This document shows, piece after piece, positions 17,151 through 24,974 of a DNA stretch of 64,000 nt (the first letter of the stretch is position 1; the number at the start of each line of letters is the position of its first letter). A program made the translations under genes and the position numbers. Source of the stretch: an uncultured Candidatus Melainabacteria bacterium. Its GTDB lineage: Bacteria > Cyanobacteriota > Vampirovibrionia > Gastranaerophilales > Gastranaerophilaceae. The notes under the pieces are model-generated. The model was not told the origin of the DNA and ran no database searches. It saw only the letters and a list, made by a program, of their open reading frames with translations. The stretch spans positions 62,001 through 126,000 of the forward strand of contig CAKUTH010000002.1 of assembly GCA_934691935.1 (NCBI GenBank), read 5' to 3'.

Positions 17151-18461
17151 ATGCAAACCTTACATAAGCTCGAAAAAAAAGAGATTTTAGACCTATTTAA
17201 AAATGGTTGCAAAAGTACATCTAAAATCGGTATCGAATATGAACGTCTACCAATATCTGCAACAACATTAAAAGCCGTAGATTATGGCTCACATTGCGGG
17301 GTTTGCAATTTTCTAAGAAATTTTGCACGTGAAGAAAATTGGGATTATATTACTGATGATTACAACATAATCGGGTTAAAACAAGAGCATGACACAATTA
17401 CACTAGAGCCAGGAAGTCAAATTGAATTAAGTATTAAACCAGAAAATACAATTCAAGAACTGAAAGACAAAGTAGAAAAACTTGATAAAAAAATGTCACC
17501 TATTTTAGATAAATTTGGCATTAAACTTTTGAATTATGGAGTTTCTCCGCTATCTACCAACAAATCTATAAATCTTATACCCAAAAAGCGTTATAAATTA
17601 ATGGCAAAATACCTCTGGGGAATTTTATCTGATGTTATGATGAGAGAAACCGCTGGAATTCAATGCTGTATTGACTTTGAAAGCGAAATAGACGCAATTC
17701 AAAAGTTTAAAATTGCAAATAAACTCTCACCGTTTATGACCGCAATGTTTGCAAACTCTCCAATTCGAGGCGGAGTTGAAACAGGTTACAAAAGTTTTAG
17801 AGCACTTAGCTGGTTAAACACTGATAACGATAGATGCGGTTTTGTAGGACAAATTGACGACAGATTTTCATTTGAAGAATATGTGGACTATGTCCTCGAC
17901 ACTAGGATGATTTTTATAAACCGAAACGATGATGTCGTACCAATTAACGGGAAAATTACATTCAAAGAATTTATGCAAAACGGATTTGAAGGGTTTGAAC
18001 CAAATATTGACGATTTTAACCTACACGCAAACCTTTATTTCCCAGAAGTTCGTATGCGTAATTTTCTTGAAATTCGAAATCACGACTGCGTTGGAAAAGA
18101 TTTACAATATTCAATTTTAGCAATTTACAAAAGTATTCTGTATAATCACAACGCAATGAACGAAATTGAAGAATTACTCGCCCCATTTGATTATAGAGAT
18201 TTTTCAGAACTCAGGTATAATGTACCCAAAAGTGCTATGAACACAAAAATAGGAAAATATTTTGTAAGCGACATAGCAAAAGAAATCCTTTACATCTCAG
18301 AAAAATCTCTTATTGAAGAAAGTTTGGGAGAAGATAAATTTTTAGAACCAATAAAAGAATATACAAATTCTGGTATCTGCCCAGCAGACGTAATTATTCG
18401 CAACTGGAACGGATTGTGGCATAAAGACATTCGAAAATTAATCAATTTTGTCGCGAAATGA
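17151..18461 (+). CDS. gshA: Glutamate-cysteine ligase (GCS2 type)
   Basis: A 436-residue ATP-grasp-like carboxylate-amine ligase of the GCS2 class used by cyanobacteria, plants and proteobacteria for the first step of glutathione synthesis. Supporting stretches: KIGIEYERLPIS at the N-terminus (metal/glutamate site), LEPGSQIELS, METAGIQCCIDF-like RETAGIQCCIDF, NSPIRGG and the late FPEVRMRNFLEIRNHDC. AAGGAG lies 8 nt upstream of ATG 17151 and a TATAAT box precedes it. No gshB lies nearby, so the end product (glutathione, gamma-Glu-Cys or another thiol) is open. Confidence 0.85.
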   Translation: MQTLHKLEKKEILDLFKNGCKSTSKIGIEYERLPISATTLKAVDYGSHCGVCNFLRNFAREENWDYITDDYNIIGLKQEHDTITLEPGSQIELSIKPENTIQELKDKVEKLDKKMSPILDKFGIKLLNYGVSPLSTNKSINLIPKKRYKLMAKYLWGILSDVMMRETAGIQCCIDFESEIDAIQKFKIANKLSPFMTAMFANSPIRGGVETGYKSFRALSWLNTDNDRCGFVGQIDDRFSFEEYVDYVLDTRMIFINRNDDVVPINGKITFKEFMQNGFEGFEPNIDDFNLHANLYFPEVRMRNFLEIRNHDCVGKDLQYSILAIYKSILYNHNAMNEIEELLAPFDYRDFSELRYNVPKSAMNTKIGKYFVSDIAKEILYISEKSLIEESLGEDKFLEPIKEYTNSGICPADVIIRNWNGLWHKDIRKLINFVAK

Positions 18462-18507
18462 TAATAAAAATAACAACGTACTGCCATAATAATTATTCAC
18501 AGACTTT

Positions 18508-19293
18508 TTATTTGAAATAATATTCTATTTCTGTTGAAAGATCCAACTTTTCAGCGTTCGGTTTAAAGATTTTTGATTTCAAACCCATTTTTGCAAGACG
18601 GTATTTTAAACTTACAGAAAGCACGCCCAATCCATATTTGCAAGAACGTACAAAATTTATTGACGATGCCTCTTTAAAATATTTTGTCGGACAAGAAACT
18701 TCGCCGATTTTGAAATTATTATAAAAAAGAAGGGCAATCATTTCATTATCAAAAATAAAATCGTCGTCACACGAAGCCAACGGTAATTTTTCTAAAACTT
18801 CTTTTGTAAAACCACGAAAACCTGTATGATATTCTGTTAATTTTTCACCAGTAAAAAAGTTCTCAAATGCTGTCAAAAATTTATTTGCCACAAATTTATA
18901 AAACGGCATACCACCCTTTAGTGCAGAATTTCCAAGCATACGCGATGCCAAAACCGCATCATACTGTCCAAAAGCCATCATACAAACTATTGCAGGTATA
19001 AGTTTTGGTGTATATTGATAATCTGGATGCAACATCACAACAATGTCCGCACCAGCTTTTAACGCAGCCTTGTAACAAGATTTTTGGTTTCCGCCATAAC
19101 CCCTGTTTTCTTTATGAACAATAGTTGTAATATCTAATTCTTTTGAAACGAGCTTTGTATTATCTTGCGAATTGTCATCAACTAATATTACTTCATCTAC
19201 AAAATCTTTATAAATCTCGTCATAAGTCTGTTTAAGCGTCTTTTCTGCATTATAAGCAGGCATAATTACAACTACTTTTTTACCGTTGATCAT
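18508..19293 (-). CDS. Family 2 glycosyltransferase, dolichol/undecaprenyl-phosphate mannosyltransferase-like
   Basis: About 261 residues. GT-A features: VVVIMPAYNAEKTL, EVILVDDNSQDNT, DIVVMLHPDYQYTPKL (metal site), and GFRGFTKEVLEKLPL. The sequence resembles the DPM1/DPG-synthase group that moves a sugar from NDP-sugar to polyprenyl phosphate, although no C-terminal membrane anchor is seen. The start is set at ATG 19293 because GGAG lies 5 nt before it; an upstream in-frame start adds only four residues. Single gene, with hpf upstream on the same strand behind a terminator. Confidence 0.85.
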   Translation of the reverse strand: MINGKKVVVIMPAYNAEKTLKQTYDEIYKDFVDEVILVDDNSQDNTKLVSKELDITTIVHKENRGYGGNQKSCYKAALKAGADIVVMLHPDYQYTPKLIPAIVCMMAFGQYDAVLASRMLGNSALKGGMPFYKFVANKFLTAFENFFTGEKLTEYHTGFRGFTKEVLEKLPLASCDDDFIFDNEMIALLFYNNFKIGEVSCPTKYFKEASSINFVRSCKYGLGVLSVSLKYRLAKMGLKSKIFKPNAEKLDLSTEIEYYFK

Positions 19294-19370
19294 TTTTCTC
19301 CACATGCCAAATTGGCAAAATTAAATATGTTCGCATCTTTTTGTTTTAAACAAAAATTTTTAACATTCAA

Positions 19371-19398
19371 AAAAAGGTGCCTTACAAAGGCACCTTTA
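19371..19398 (-). terminator. Rho-independent terminator after hpf
   Basis: AAAGGTGCCTT and AAGGCACCTTT are perfect inverted arms around a 3-nt loop; the minus-strand transcript ends in a run of seven U. Confidence 0.85.
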
Positions 19399-19404
19399 AA
19401 GATT

Positions 19405-19758
19405 TTATTCTTCTACTGCCGCTTCTTCTTTAGCTTCAGTTCTAATTGAAGATTTGTCAGAGCCTAAACTTTTTTCTTTGAATTTTTTAACTTGTCTATC
19501 AAGTTTGTCCGCCAACAAATCAATACTTTCATACATAGATTGGCCAGATTCTTCGCAACGAACAACACCTGTGCTCATTTTGCAACTAACTTCAGCTACG
19601 TGCTTGCCGGAAGCTGATGGGTTTTTAATAACTGACAAAACTACGTCAATGCCTTGGATTTGGTCATAATGGTTAACAACTTTGCCAAGTTTTTCTTTCA
19701 CATAAGCCTTGATAGCATCTGTGATTTCAATGTTTCTTCCGTTAACGTAAATATGCAT
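19405..19758 (-). CDS. hpf: Ribosome hibernation promoting factor (RaiA/HPF, short type)
   Basis: A 117-residue protein with the beta-alpha-beta-beta-beta-alpha fold of RaiA/HPF: MHIYVNGRNIEITDAIKAYV, then DVVLSV, HVAEVSCKMSTG and the amphipathic MYESIDLLADKLDRQVKKFKEK helix. It binds the decoding centre of idle ribosomes. The long-form dimerisation domain is absent; instead there is a short acidic tail (KEEAAVEE). A very strong Shine-Dalgarno (AGGAGG) is 6 nt upstream. Followed by a perfect terminator, so it is monocistronic or the last gene after the small Cys-rich ORF 160 bp upstream. Confidence 0.93.
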   Translation of the reverse strand: MHIYVNGRNIEITDAIKAYVKEKLGKVVNHYDQIQGIDVVLSVIKNPSASGKHVAEVSCKMSTGVVRCEESGQSMYESIDLLADKLDRQVKKFKEKSLGSDKSSIRTEAKEEAAVEE

Positions 19759-19916
19759 GTGAACCTCCTATAACATACTGCTTGTATATTATAACACATA
19801 TATTTAAAAATTTAAAGCCCCAATGCAAGATTTTGAACGTATTTATCATCCAAAACTTGTTTCAAAACCTCAATTCTTAAAATTTATTCCAGATTATTAA
19901 AGCCTTACGAACCTAA

Positions 19917-20120
19917 TTAATCTTCAATGATAAACTGTTGCAATTCAACATTCGGAGTGCCAATCACTCTAACCAGTTCAAGAACCGATGCTTTCATTTG
20001 ACATTTTTGCGCCGAACCGCTAAAGAAATCTCTATAAAAACACCCTTCGCAATTGCATCCTCTTTTGTAACATTCGAGTGCAGTTGGTGTCCATCTTCTA
20101 ACTGCAACGGCTCTGCCCAT
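19917..20120 (-). CDS. Small cysteine-rich protein, unknown
   Basis: About 67 residues from ATG 20120 (an in-frame TTG at 20153 would give 78). Five cysteines in the order C-x4-C-x-C-x2-C-x11-C (ECYKRGCNCEGCFYRDFF ... QKCQMK) suggest an Fe-S cluster or zinc site; the rest (VLELVRVIGTP) looks like a helix. I recognise no family function. It lies downstream of a strong promoter and a roughly 200-nt structured leader (about 20121-20320), and upstream of hpf on the same strand. Start choice is uncertain because neither candidate has an ideal Shine-Dalgarno. Confidence 0.6.
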   Translation of the reverse strand: MGRAVAVRRWTPTALECYKRGCNCEGCFYRDFFSGSAQKCQMKASVLELVRVIGTPNVELQQFIIED

Positions 20121-20320
20121 ATCCCTACTTCTAAACAATTTATAAATCTCCAATTATTATCTTACCCAAGTACGGTAACCGTTATTGGCTCTACCATGCC
20201 TGCAAACATATCCCTTTATTTTGAGCAGTTTTGGTATCACCCCAAGTCCCATCAGAGATGTGTGCCTACCGAGTCAACACTCGGCGCAACCCCCTTGTAT
20301 CTGTGGGTTTCACCTCTCTA
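20121..20320 (-). ncRNA. Candidate structured RNA or 5' leader of the Cys-rich gene
   Basis: A near-consensus promoter (next entry) predicts a minus-strand transcript beginning about 20320. Its first 67 nt fold into a three-way junction: P1 AGAGAGGUG (20310-20318) with CACAUCUCU (20254-20262), one mismatch; P2 AACCC/GGGUU; P3 GCCGAGU/ACUCGGU with a GUUG loop (20268-20285). The remaining roughly 130 nt have further short complementary runs (UUGG/CCAA, UUACC/GGUAA). There is no clear terminator before the Cys-rich ORF, so it is probably a leader or riboswitch-like element, though a free RNA is possible. I could not match it to any RNA class I know. Confidence 0.5.
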
Positions 20321-20326
20321 TACCTT

Positions 20327-20354
20327 TATTATAAAAAATCAGAAAATTATTTCA
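20327..20354 (-). promoter_or_regulatory. Strong promoter for the structured RNA
   Basis: On the minus strand TTGAAA (complement of 20349-20354), 16-bp spacer, TATAAT (complement of 20327-20332). Confidence 0.7.
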
Positions 20355-20473
20355 AGGGCAGAACATGTAATTATGAATAAATGTAACAAAACCTGCAAAT
20401 GGCGCGGTATTGCCGTTTTTAAAAAGTCAATCATGCTAGAATTTAAGCTATTGCATGGTTTTAGGATTTTAAA

Positions 20474-20508
20474 ACATGAAATCATGCTCATGGCATGCGT
20501 TTTCATGT
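20474..20508. terminator. Terminator downstream of mntP
   Basis: ACATGAAA pairs with TTTCATGT, with an inner GCATG-type stem; T runs follow on both strands (eight T on the plus side). Positioned to stop mntP transcription before the structured RNA promoter. The rest of 20154-20564 holds no credible gene. Confidence 0.7.
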
Positions 20509-20564
20509 TTTTTTTATACATTAAGAATTGTAAAAGATTTGGCATGGTATAAATTTTTCACAGC

Positions 20565-21113
20565 TTATGCATTTATAAAAATAGACTTTAAAGCCAATAT
20601 TATCAATATAATTCCACCCGAAATTTCCAAATATAATGACGGTAATTTTTTAAAGAAATTCCCAAACCAAAAACCGCAAAGCGACATAAAAAACGATGCA
20701 AGTCCTATCATCGTAACCGAAAGAACAAGCGGAGTATCGGTTAAATTAAGAGTTACTCCTGACGCCAACGCGTCAATACTGGTTGCAATTCCCATTGATA
20801 TTAAACATTTAATGCCTATACAACAAATCTCTTTTTCTTTTTCCTGAAAAGCCTCATATATAAACTTAATTCCAAGAGCCATAAAAATAGCAAATACAAA
20901 CCATTTGCTATATGGCTCAATATATTTGCTTACCGTTTCACTTCCCAAATATCCCAAAACAGGCATCAAACCTTGACATATTCCCATTGTAATTGCCAAA
21001 ACAAGCGAGTTTTTTATACGTTTTGACGTAAACACAAGTCCTTGTGAAAACGACACAACCAAGCAATCAATACCCAATGCCACTGCCAAAACAAATATTT
21101 CAATTAAGCTCAA
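20565..21113 (-). CDS. mntP: Manganese efflux pump MntP
   Basis: A 182-residue membrane protein with six predicted spans in two homologous halves, as in MntP (formerly YebN), which exports Mn(II). Each half has the conserved acidic motif: ALGIDCLVVSFSQG near residue 14 and GIATSIDALASGVTL near residue 110. It begins at TTG 21113, preceded by GAGGTGG, inside the last codons of the DUF4127 gene (14-nt overlap), so expression is coupled. No room exists for a yybP-ykoY riboswitch directly upstream. Confidence 0.9.
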   Translation of the reverse strand: MSLIEIFVLAVALGIDCLVVSFSQGLVFTSKRIKNSLVLAITMGICQGLMPVLGYLGSETVSKYIEPYSKWFVFAIFMALGIKFIYEAFQEKEKEICCIGIKCLISMGIATSIDALASGVTLNLTDTPLVLSVTMIGLASFFMSLCGFWFGNFFKKLPSLYLEISGGIILIILALKSIFINA

Positions 21114-22443
21114 TTTCCACCTCGAATAATCTGTTCCAAGGGAAAGAATAATTTACGCTATATTCAACATCAAATTGCTCAAAAACTTTTCTCTCAAACG
21201 GTTTCATAAGCTCTGCAATCTGCATTGTTCCAACTTGTCTAACATTTGCCTGATAAGCCCAATCATCCAAAAATCTTACAACTTGTAATTTTTTAAAACT
21301 TTCATCATTCTGCATATTAGAAATTTTATTCATCCATTTAACTATCGCACCGCAAATAAGGCTACCGAGAGTATTTGCCGAAGTATTCCATGCCGAATAT
21401 CCATAAAAATTTTCATCAAATCCTACATCAAAAATTTGTTTTACAAAAGCGTTATCTGCGCCATTGGCAAACCTAACATCAGCAATCATATAGGGTTTAT
21501 TCGGTTTTCCCCAAGTCTTTGAAAACGGTTTTGTGTCGACTCCCATAACAATTTCACCCTGATGCCCTTCAAAATTATTGACATAAAGCAAAATATCGGC
21601 ATCATTGACATCACAAACTTTACATCCAGCAAGCTCAAGTTGACCCAAAACCGATTTTTCAATTGAAACATCTTCATAATTTGAGATTAAATCTTTATGT
21701 TCGGGTGCTAAAAAAATTGGAGCGACTTTTATTGAAGGCAAAGTTTCATCTTGTTTTTTATAAAACTGATTTAGCGCGCGCGCAAGAAGCGTTAGAGGGA
21801 TTTCATCTGCACCAGTTTTCGTAAACCCGCCCAATTTTTCAAGTTCTCGCGCCTCGCGCACATTCAATCCATATTGCGCACAGTCATCTTTTGAAAAAAT
21901 TAGAGTATCAACATCCCATGTCAAATAAAGTTTATTTATCTCAAAATTTCTTTTTCTGGTAGCAAGATAGTCCTTTAAAATTTCATCAGGAATTTCCACA
22001 TTTTCGACATTTCCATATTTATCAATATTATATGAATACTCAAAAATTTTCTTTCCCCACAAATTCCAATACTCTTTTTCTTCTTCGTTAACATTATTGT
22101 TGGAAATTCGCATTATACTTGAAAAAGCATAAACTCTTTTCCCGTCAATAATTTTCTTTAATCTATCAATTCTCGCTTTAATTTCCTCAAAAGTATCGGG
22201 CGTTCTGCGAGAAGAAATCAAACCACCATAAGCAATTGTATCTAAGCAAATTACAAATGCATCAATATCTTGCAAAGTTTCAAGCCATTTAAAAATATTA
22301 TCAACATCAGCATATTTTGTTAACCCGCCCAAAAACTCTCTTTTTGGCATGAACAAATTTATATCACCATTCATTGCACAAATCTGGATTGGTAAGGTAT
22401 AACAAACAGGACGATTATCTATTGGTATAAAAGCTATGTTCAT
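21100..22443 (-). CDS. DUF4127 family protein
   Basis: A 447-residue protein of the DUF4127 family (function unknown). Family landmarks: NIAFIPIDNRPVCYTLP at the start, LFMPKREFLGG, FVICLDTIAYGGLISSRR, and the late DVRFANGADNAF and YSAWNTSANTLGS segments. The reading frame continues 15 codons upstream, but ATG 22443 is preferred because TATAAT lies exactly 6 nt before it (leaderless). It is coupled to mntP by a 14-nt overlap. The conserved Asp/Asn/Arg clusters suggest an enzyme, but no reaction is known to me. Divergent from menG. Confidence 0.85.
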   Translation of the reverse strand: MNIAFIPIDNRPVCYTLPIQICAMNGDINLFMPKREFLGGLTKYADVDNIFKWLETLQDIDAFVICLDTIAYGGLISSRRTPDTFEEIKARIDRLKKIIDGKRVYAFSSIMRISNNNVNEEEKEYWNLWGKKIFEYSYNIDKYGNVENVEIPDEILKDYLATRKRNFEINKLYLTWDVDTLIFSKDDCAQYGLNVREARELEKLGGFTKTGADEIPLTLLARALNQFYKKQDETLPSIKVAPIFLAPEHKDLISNYEDVSIEKSVLGQLELAGCKVCDVNDADILLYVNNFEGHQGEIVMGVDTKPFSKTWGKPNKPYMIADVRFANGADNAFVKQIFDVGFDENFYGYSAWNTSANTLGSLICGAIVKWMNKISNMQNDESFKKLQVVRFLDDWAYQANVRQVGTMQIAELMKPFERKVFEQFDVEYSVNYSFPWNRLFEVEIELN

Positions 22444-22449
22444 AATTTT

Positions 22450-22455
22450 ATTATA
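22450..22455 (-). promoter_or_regulatory. -10 box, predicted leaderless (DUF4127-mntP)
   Basis: TATAAT on the minus strand with 6 nt to ATG 22443. Confidence 0.6.
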
Positions 22456-22491
22456 TGTTAATATAAAATTTAAGCAAAAAGGTAACAAATT

Positions 22492-23163
22492 ATGACTTTT
22501 GATAAATCACCACAAACAATTCAAACTATGTTTAACATGATTGCAAAAAAATACGACTTTATAAACAACGTAATGTCTTTTGGAACTCAACTTCACATAA
22601 AATCTGAATGCGTAAAAAATCTCGACATAAAACCTCATGACAACATACTTGACTTATGTTGCGGGACTGGTGATTTGGCAGGTATAATAAAGAAATCGCA
22701 CCCAAATGTTTGTGTTACTGGAATTGATTTTTCTGACAAAATGCTTGATATTGCAAAGAAAAAATATCCGCAAGTAGAATTTCTTCAAGGTGATGCTACA
22801 AGTTTGCCTTATGCAAACAACACATTTGATATTATTACCATGGGTTTTGGATTAAGAAATATTCAAAATGCAGAAAAAGCCATTGAAGAAATTCACAGAA
22901 TTCTAAAACCAAACGGTCAATTTCTTCACCTCGATTTTGGTGAAAAAAATCTTGTGAGCAAAATTTATGACAAAATTACTCCTTTGTTAGTTTCTGGATT
23001 AACAGACAACGCTCCAGCATATTCATACTTGATAAAATCAAGACAAATTTTCCCAACTCCCTCTGAACTTATCAAAGATTTTGAACGCAAAGGGTTTAAA
23101 CTCAAGACAAGAAAAGACTCATTAGGCAGTGTGGTTTCGTTCCAAATATTAACAAAATTATAA
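22492..23163 (+). CDS. menG: Demethylmenaquinone / 2-methoxy-polyprenyl-benzoquinol methyltransferase
   Basis: A 223-residue UbiE/MenG SAM-dependent C-methyltransferase that completes menaquinone (or a related quinone). Motifs: FNMIAKKYDFINNVMSFG, SAM loop ILDLCCGTGDLAG, GIDFSDKMLDIA, and the family signature ITMGFGLRNIQN. Full length. A short AAGG Shine-Dalgarno precedes ATG 22492. It suggests the organism still makes a respiratory or electron-transfer quinone. Convergent with the dehydrogenase gene (3 bp between stops). UbiE and MenG cannot be told apart by sequence; menaquinone is assumed. Confidence 0.9.
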   Translation: MTFDKSPQTIQTMFNMIAKKYDFINNVMSFGTQLHIKSECVKNLDIKPHDNILDLCCGTGDLAGIIKKSHPNVCVTGIDFSDKMLDIAKKKYPQVEFLQGDATSLPYANNTFDIITMGFGLRNIQNAEKAIEEIHRILKPNGQFLHLDFGEKNLVSKIYDKITPLLVSGLTDNAPAYSYLIKSRQIFPTPSELIKDFERKGFKLKTRKDSLGSVVSFQILTKL

Positions 23164-23166
23164 TCG

Positions 23167-24183
23167 TTATAAGTTTTTAAACATACTCCCCCCTTGAATA
23201 CAATCCTGAATTCCACGGAATGTCATTTCCAACAAATAATCAATTGCCTCTTGAGTTTCGTACGCTATATGAGGGGTTATTATAACGTTTGGCAACTGTG
23301 CAAGTTTTTCAACAGTTTCAGCTTCCTTCATGCAATACATTGTGCTATCAAGATTACTCTCTAAATTTTTACATTTGAAACAAAATGTTTCACAAGGCAA
23401 AACATCCAAACCACAACCCGCAATTTCTCCAGATATCAATGCATCATACAAGGCAAAAATATCAACAATTTCACCTCTTGAAGTATTTATCAAGTAAGCC
23501 TGTTTCTTCATTTTGCTAAACTCACTCATCGCTATCATATTCTTGTTATCACCTGTATATGGCAAATGAAGCGTTAAAACATCAGCTTCTCTTATAATAT
23601 TGTCAAAATCAACATACTCTGCATATTCTTTCAACTCTTGTTTTTGTATAACATCATACGCCAAAACCCTCATCCCTATAGACTTTGCTAGTTTACAAAC
23701 AGATGCCCCGATTGCACCCGTACCAACAACCCCAATTGTCATTGCCGAAATATCGTGTCCCGTAAAATCAATTGCAGTATCTTTGTCAAATACCCAACTT
23801 GATGCTGGTATAATCTTTCTTACCAACGCAATTATCAAACCAATTGTATATTGGGCAACAGATTTCTCACCATAATTGCTCACATTAATTACATCAATAT
23901 TTTTATCAACACAAATTTTATGATTGATATGGTCAATTCCTGTCGAACGCGTTGAAATAGTCCTTAAATTTTTGAATTGATTGATTACAAACTCGGTAAT
24001 CTCAGAATCTATAAACACACTTATTATTGCCGTCTGCTCTAATTGCTCATCTGTTAAATTTTTTACACTTTCCTCATTTAAACTCTCTTTAAAAAAAGTT
24101 ATGTCAAAATCTTCAAATTTGTTATTTTCAAAAAACTTTTTTTCGCTGTCACGAAAATCAAAAATCAACATCTTTATTGCCAT
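23167..24183 (-). CDS. D-2-hydroxyacid dehydrogenase, D-lactate dehydrogenase-like
   Basis: A 338-residue NAD-dependent oxidoreductase of the D-2-hydroxyacid dehydrogenase family. NAD-binding fingerprint IGVVGTGAIGASVCKLA; catalytic Arg in LINTSRGEIVD; Glu and His in the GLDVLPCE and VIITPHIAYETQEA stretches. ISTRSTGIDHI is the usual substrate-loop motif of D-LDHs. Probably reduces pyruvate to D-lactate in fermentation; other 2-keto acids are possible. ATG 24183 is chosen because AAGGAG lies 7 nt upstream, trimming 15 residues from the open frame. A cluster CFKCKNLESNLDSTMYC in the C-terminal third is an unusual cysteine-bearing insertion. Confidence 0.87.
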   Translation of the reverse strand: MAIKMLIFDFRDSEKKFFENNKFEDFDITFFKESLNEESVKNLTDEQLEQTAIISVFIDSEITEFVINQFKNLRTISTRSTGIDHINHKICVDKNIDVINVSNYGEKSVAQYTIGLIIALVRKIIPASSWVFDKDTAIDFTGHDISAMTIGVVGTGAIGASVCKLAKSIGMRVLAYDVIQKQELKEYAEYVDFDNIIREADVLTLHLPYTGDNKNMIAMSEFSKMKKQAYLINTSRGEIVDIFALYDALISGEIAGCGLDVLPCETFCFKCKNLESNLDSTMYCMKEAETVEKLAQLPNVIITPHIAYETQEAIDYLLEMTFRGIQDCIQGGSMFKNL

Positions 24184-24333
24184 TTTACGCTCCTTATTAG
24201 TAAGCATTATCACCGAAATATTCGTCAAATCTATTACTCAAAAGTACATAATATGCTCGGTAATTAATTAACCCGATGTCTAATGAAAATTCTTCCAAAA
24301 CTGTTTATCTTATATGGCGAAAGGAAATGAAAC

Positions 24334-24810
24334 ATGAAACACGATTTAATTATTAGAGAACCTGATTTGTACTTTGACAGTATCCACAACGAATTAAACA
24401 ATTTTTTACGTGACACCCTGCTGGTTCATGCAAACCCGCTTAATTTTAAAAAAAGCTCAATTTGGCGTCCAGCAATAGAAGTTAAACAAAATGACAAAAA
24501 CTACAAAGTAAAAGTTCAACTCCCAGGGGTAAACAAAGATGATATCGAAGTTGAACTGGACAATGAATTTATGACAATCACGGCAGAAATCCGTGAAGAA
24601 GCCGAAGAAAAGGAAGAACAAGAAAAAAATGAACGCTATCACACTTCAGAATTTCGTTATGGAAAATATCAACGCACAATTTCTTTTGATGAACCTGTAA
24701 AAACCGAAGAAAGTACAGCAGTCTACGACAAAGGCGTTCTGACAATTACAATACCAAAAGTCGAAACAAAAAATAAAGAACCTAAAAGACTTGAAATAAA
24801 AGAAAAATAA
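24334..24810 (+). CDS. Small heat shock protein (Hsp20/alpha-crystallin)
   Basis: A 158-residue ATP-independent holdase chaperone. The alpha-crystallin domain spans about residues 45-140: WRPAIEVKQNDKNYKVKVQLPGVNKDDIEVEL, an acidic loop (EEAEEKEEQEKNE), the SEFRYGKYQRTISF strand and GVLTITIPK. The start has GAAAGGAAATGAAAC upstream. Monocistronic; the downstream 165 bp contain a possible short transcript and a bidirectional terminator before the HEAT protein gene. Confidence 0.93.
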   Translation: MKHDLIIREPDLYFDSIHNELNNFLRDTLLVHANPLNFKKSSIWRPAIEVKQNDKNYKVKVQLPGVNKDDIEVELDNEFMTITAEIREEAEEKEEQEKNERYHTSEFRYGKYQRTISFDEPVKTEESTAVYDKGVLTITIPKVETKNKEPKRLEIKEK

Positions 24811-24831
24811 CCGTTTTTTAAAATCCGCCAC

Positions 24832-24866
24832 TTGACAAGTGTAACCAAATAGGTCACAATTATAAT
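24832..24866 (+). promoter_or_regulatory. Possible promoter/operator between hsp20 and HEAT genes
   Basis: TTGACA (24832-24837) and TATAAT (24861-24866) are 23 bp apart, too far for a standard promoter. TGTAACC and GGTCACA between them form an imperfect inverted repeat. Any transcript would run about 75 nt to the terminator and has no ORF. Confidence 0.3.
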
Positions 24867-24916
24867 GTAAAGTCTTTTATGCATAAGGGATTACAAAAAT
24901 AATAAATTTCACATAT

Positions 24917-24945
24917 AAAAAACGACCTACATAGGTCGTTTTTTA
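24917..24945. terminator. Bidirectional terminator
   Basis: AAAAAACGACCTA and TAGGTCGTTTTTT are perfect arms around a 3-nt loop, with A/T runs on both sides. Confidence 0.85.
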
Positions 24946-24974
24946 AAATCCTTTTTGTTTTTATATCTATTAGT

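Noticed and set aside
20339..20545. 68-codon minus-strand ORF
   Set aside because: It spans the mntP terminator and the -35 region of the structured RNA, with no Shine-Dalgarno.
19938..20552. 204-codon plus-strand ORF
   Set aside because: It runs antisense to the Cys-rich gene and through the structured RNA; composition is unlike its neighbours and there is no Shine-Dalgarno.
20565..21113. yybP-ykoY manganese riboswitch upstream of mntP
   Set aside because: mntP overlaps the preceding gene by 14 nt, so there is no leader; the structured RNA lies downstream of mntP instead.
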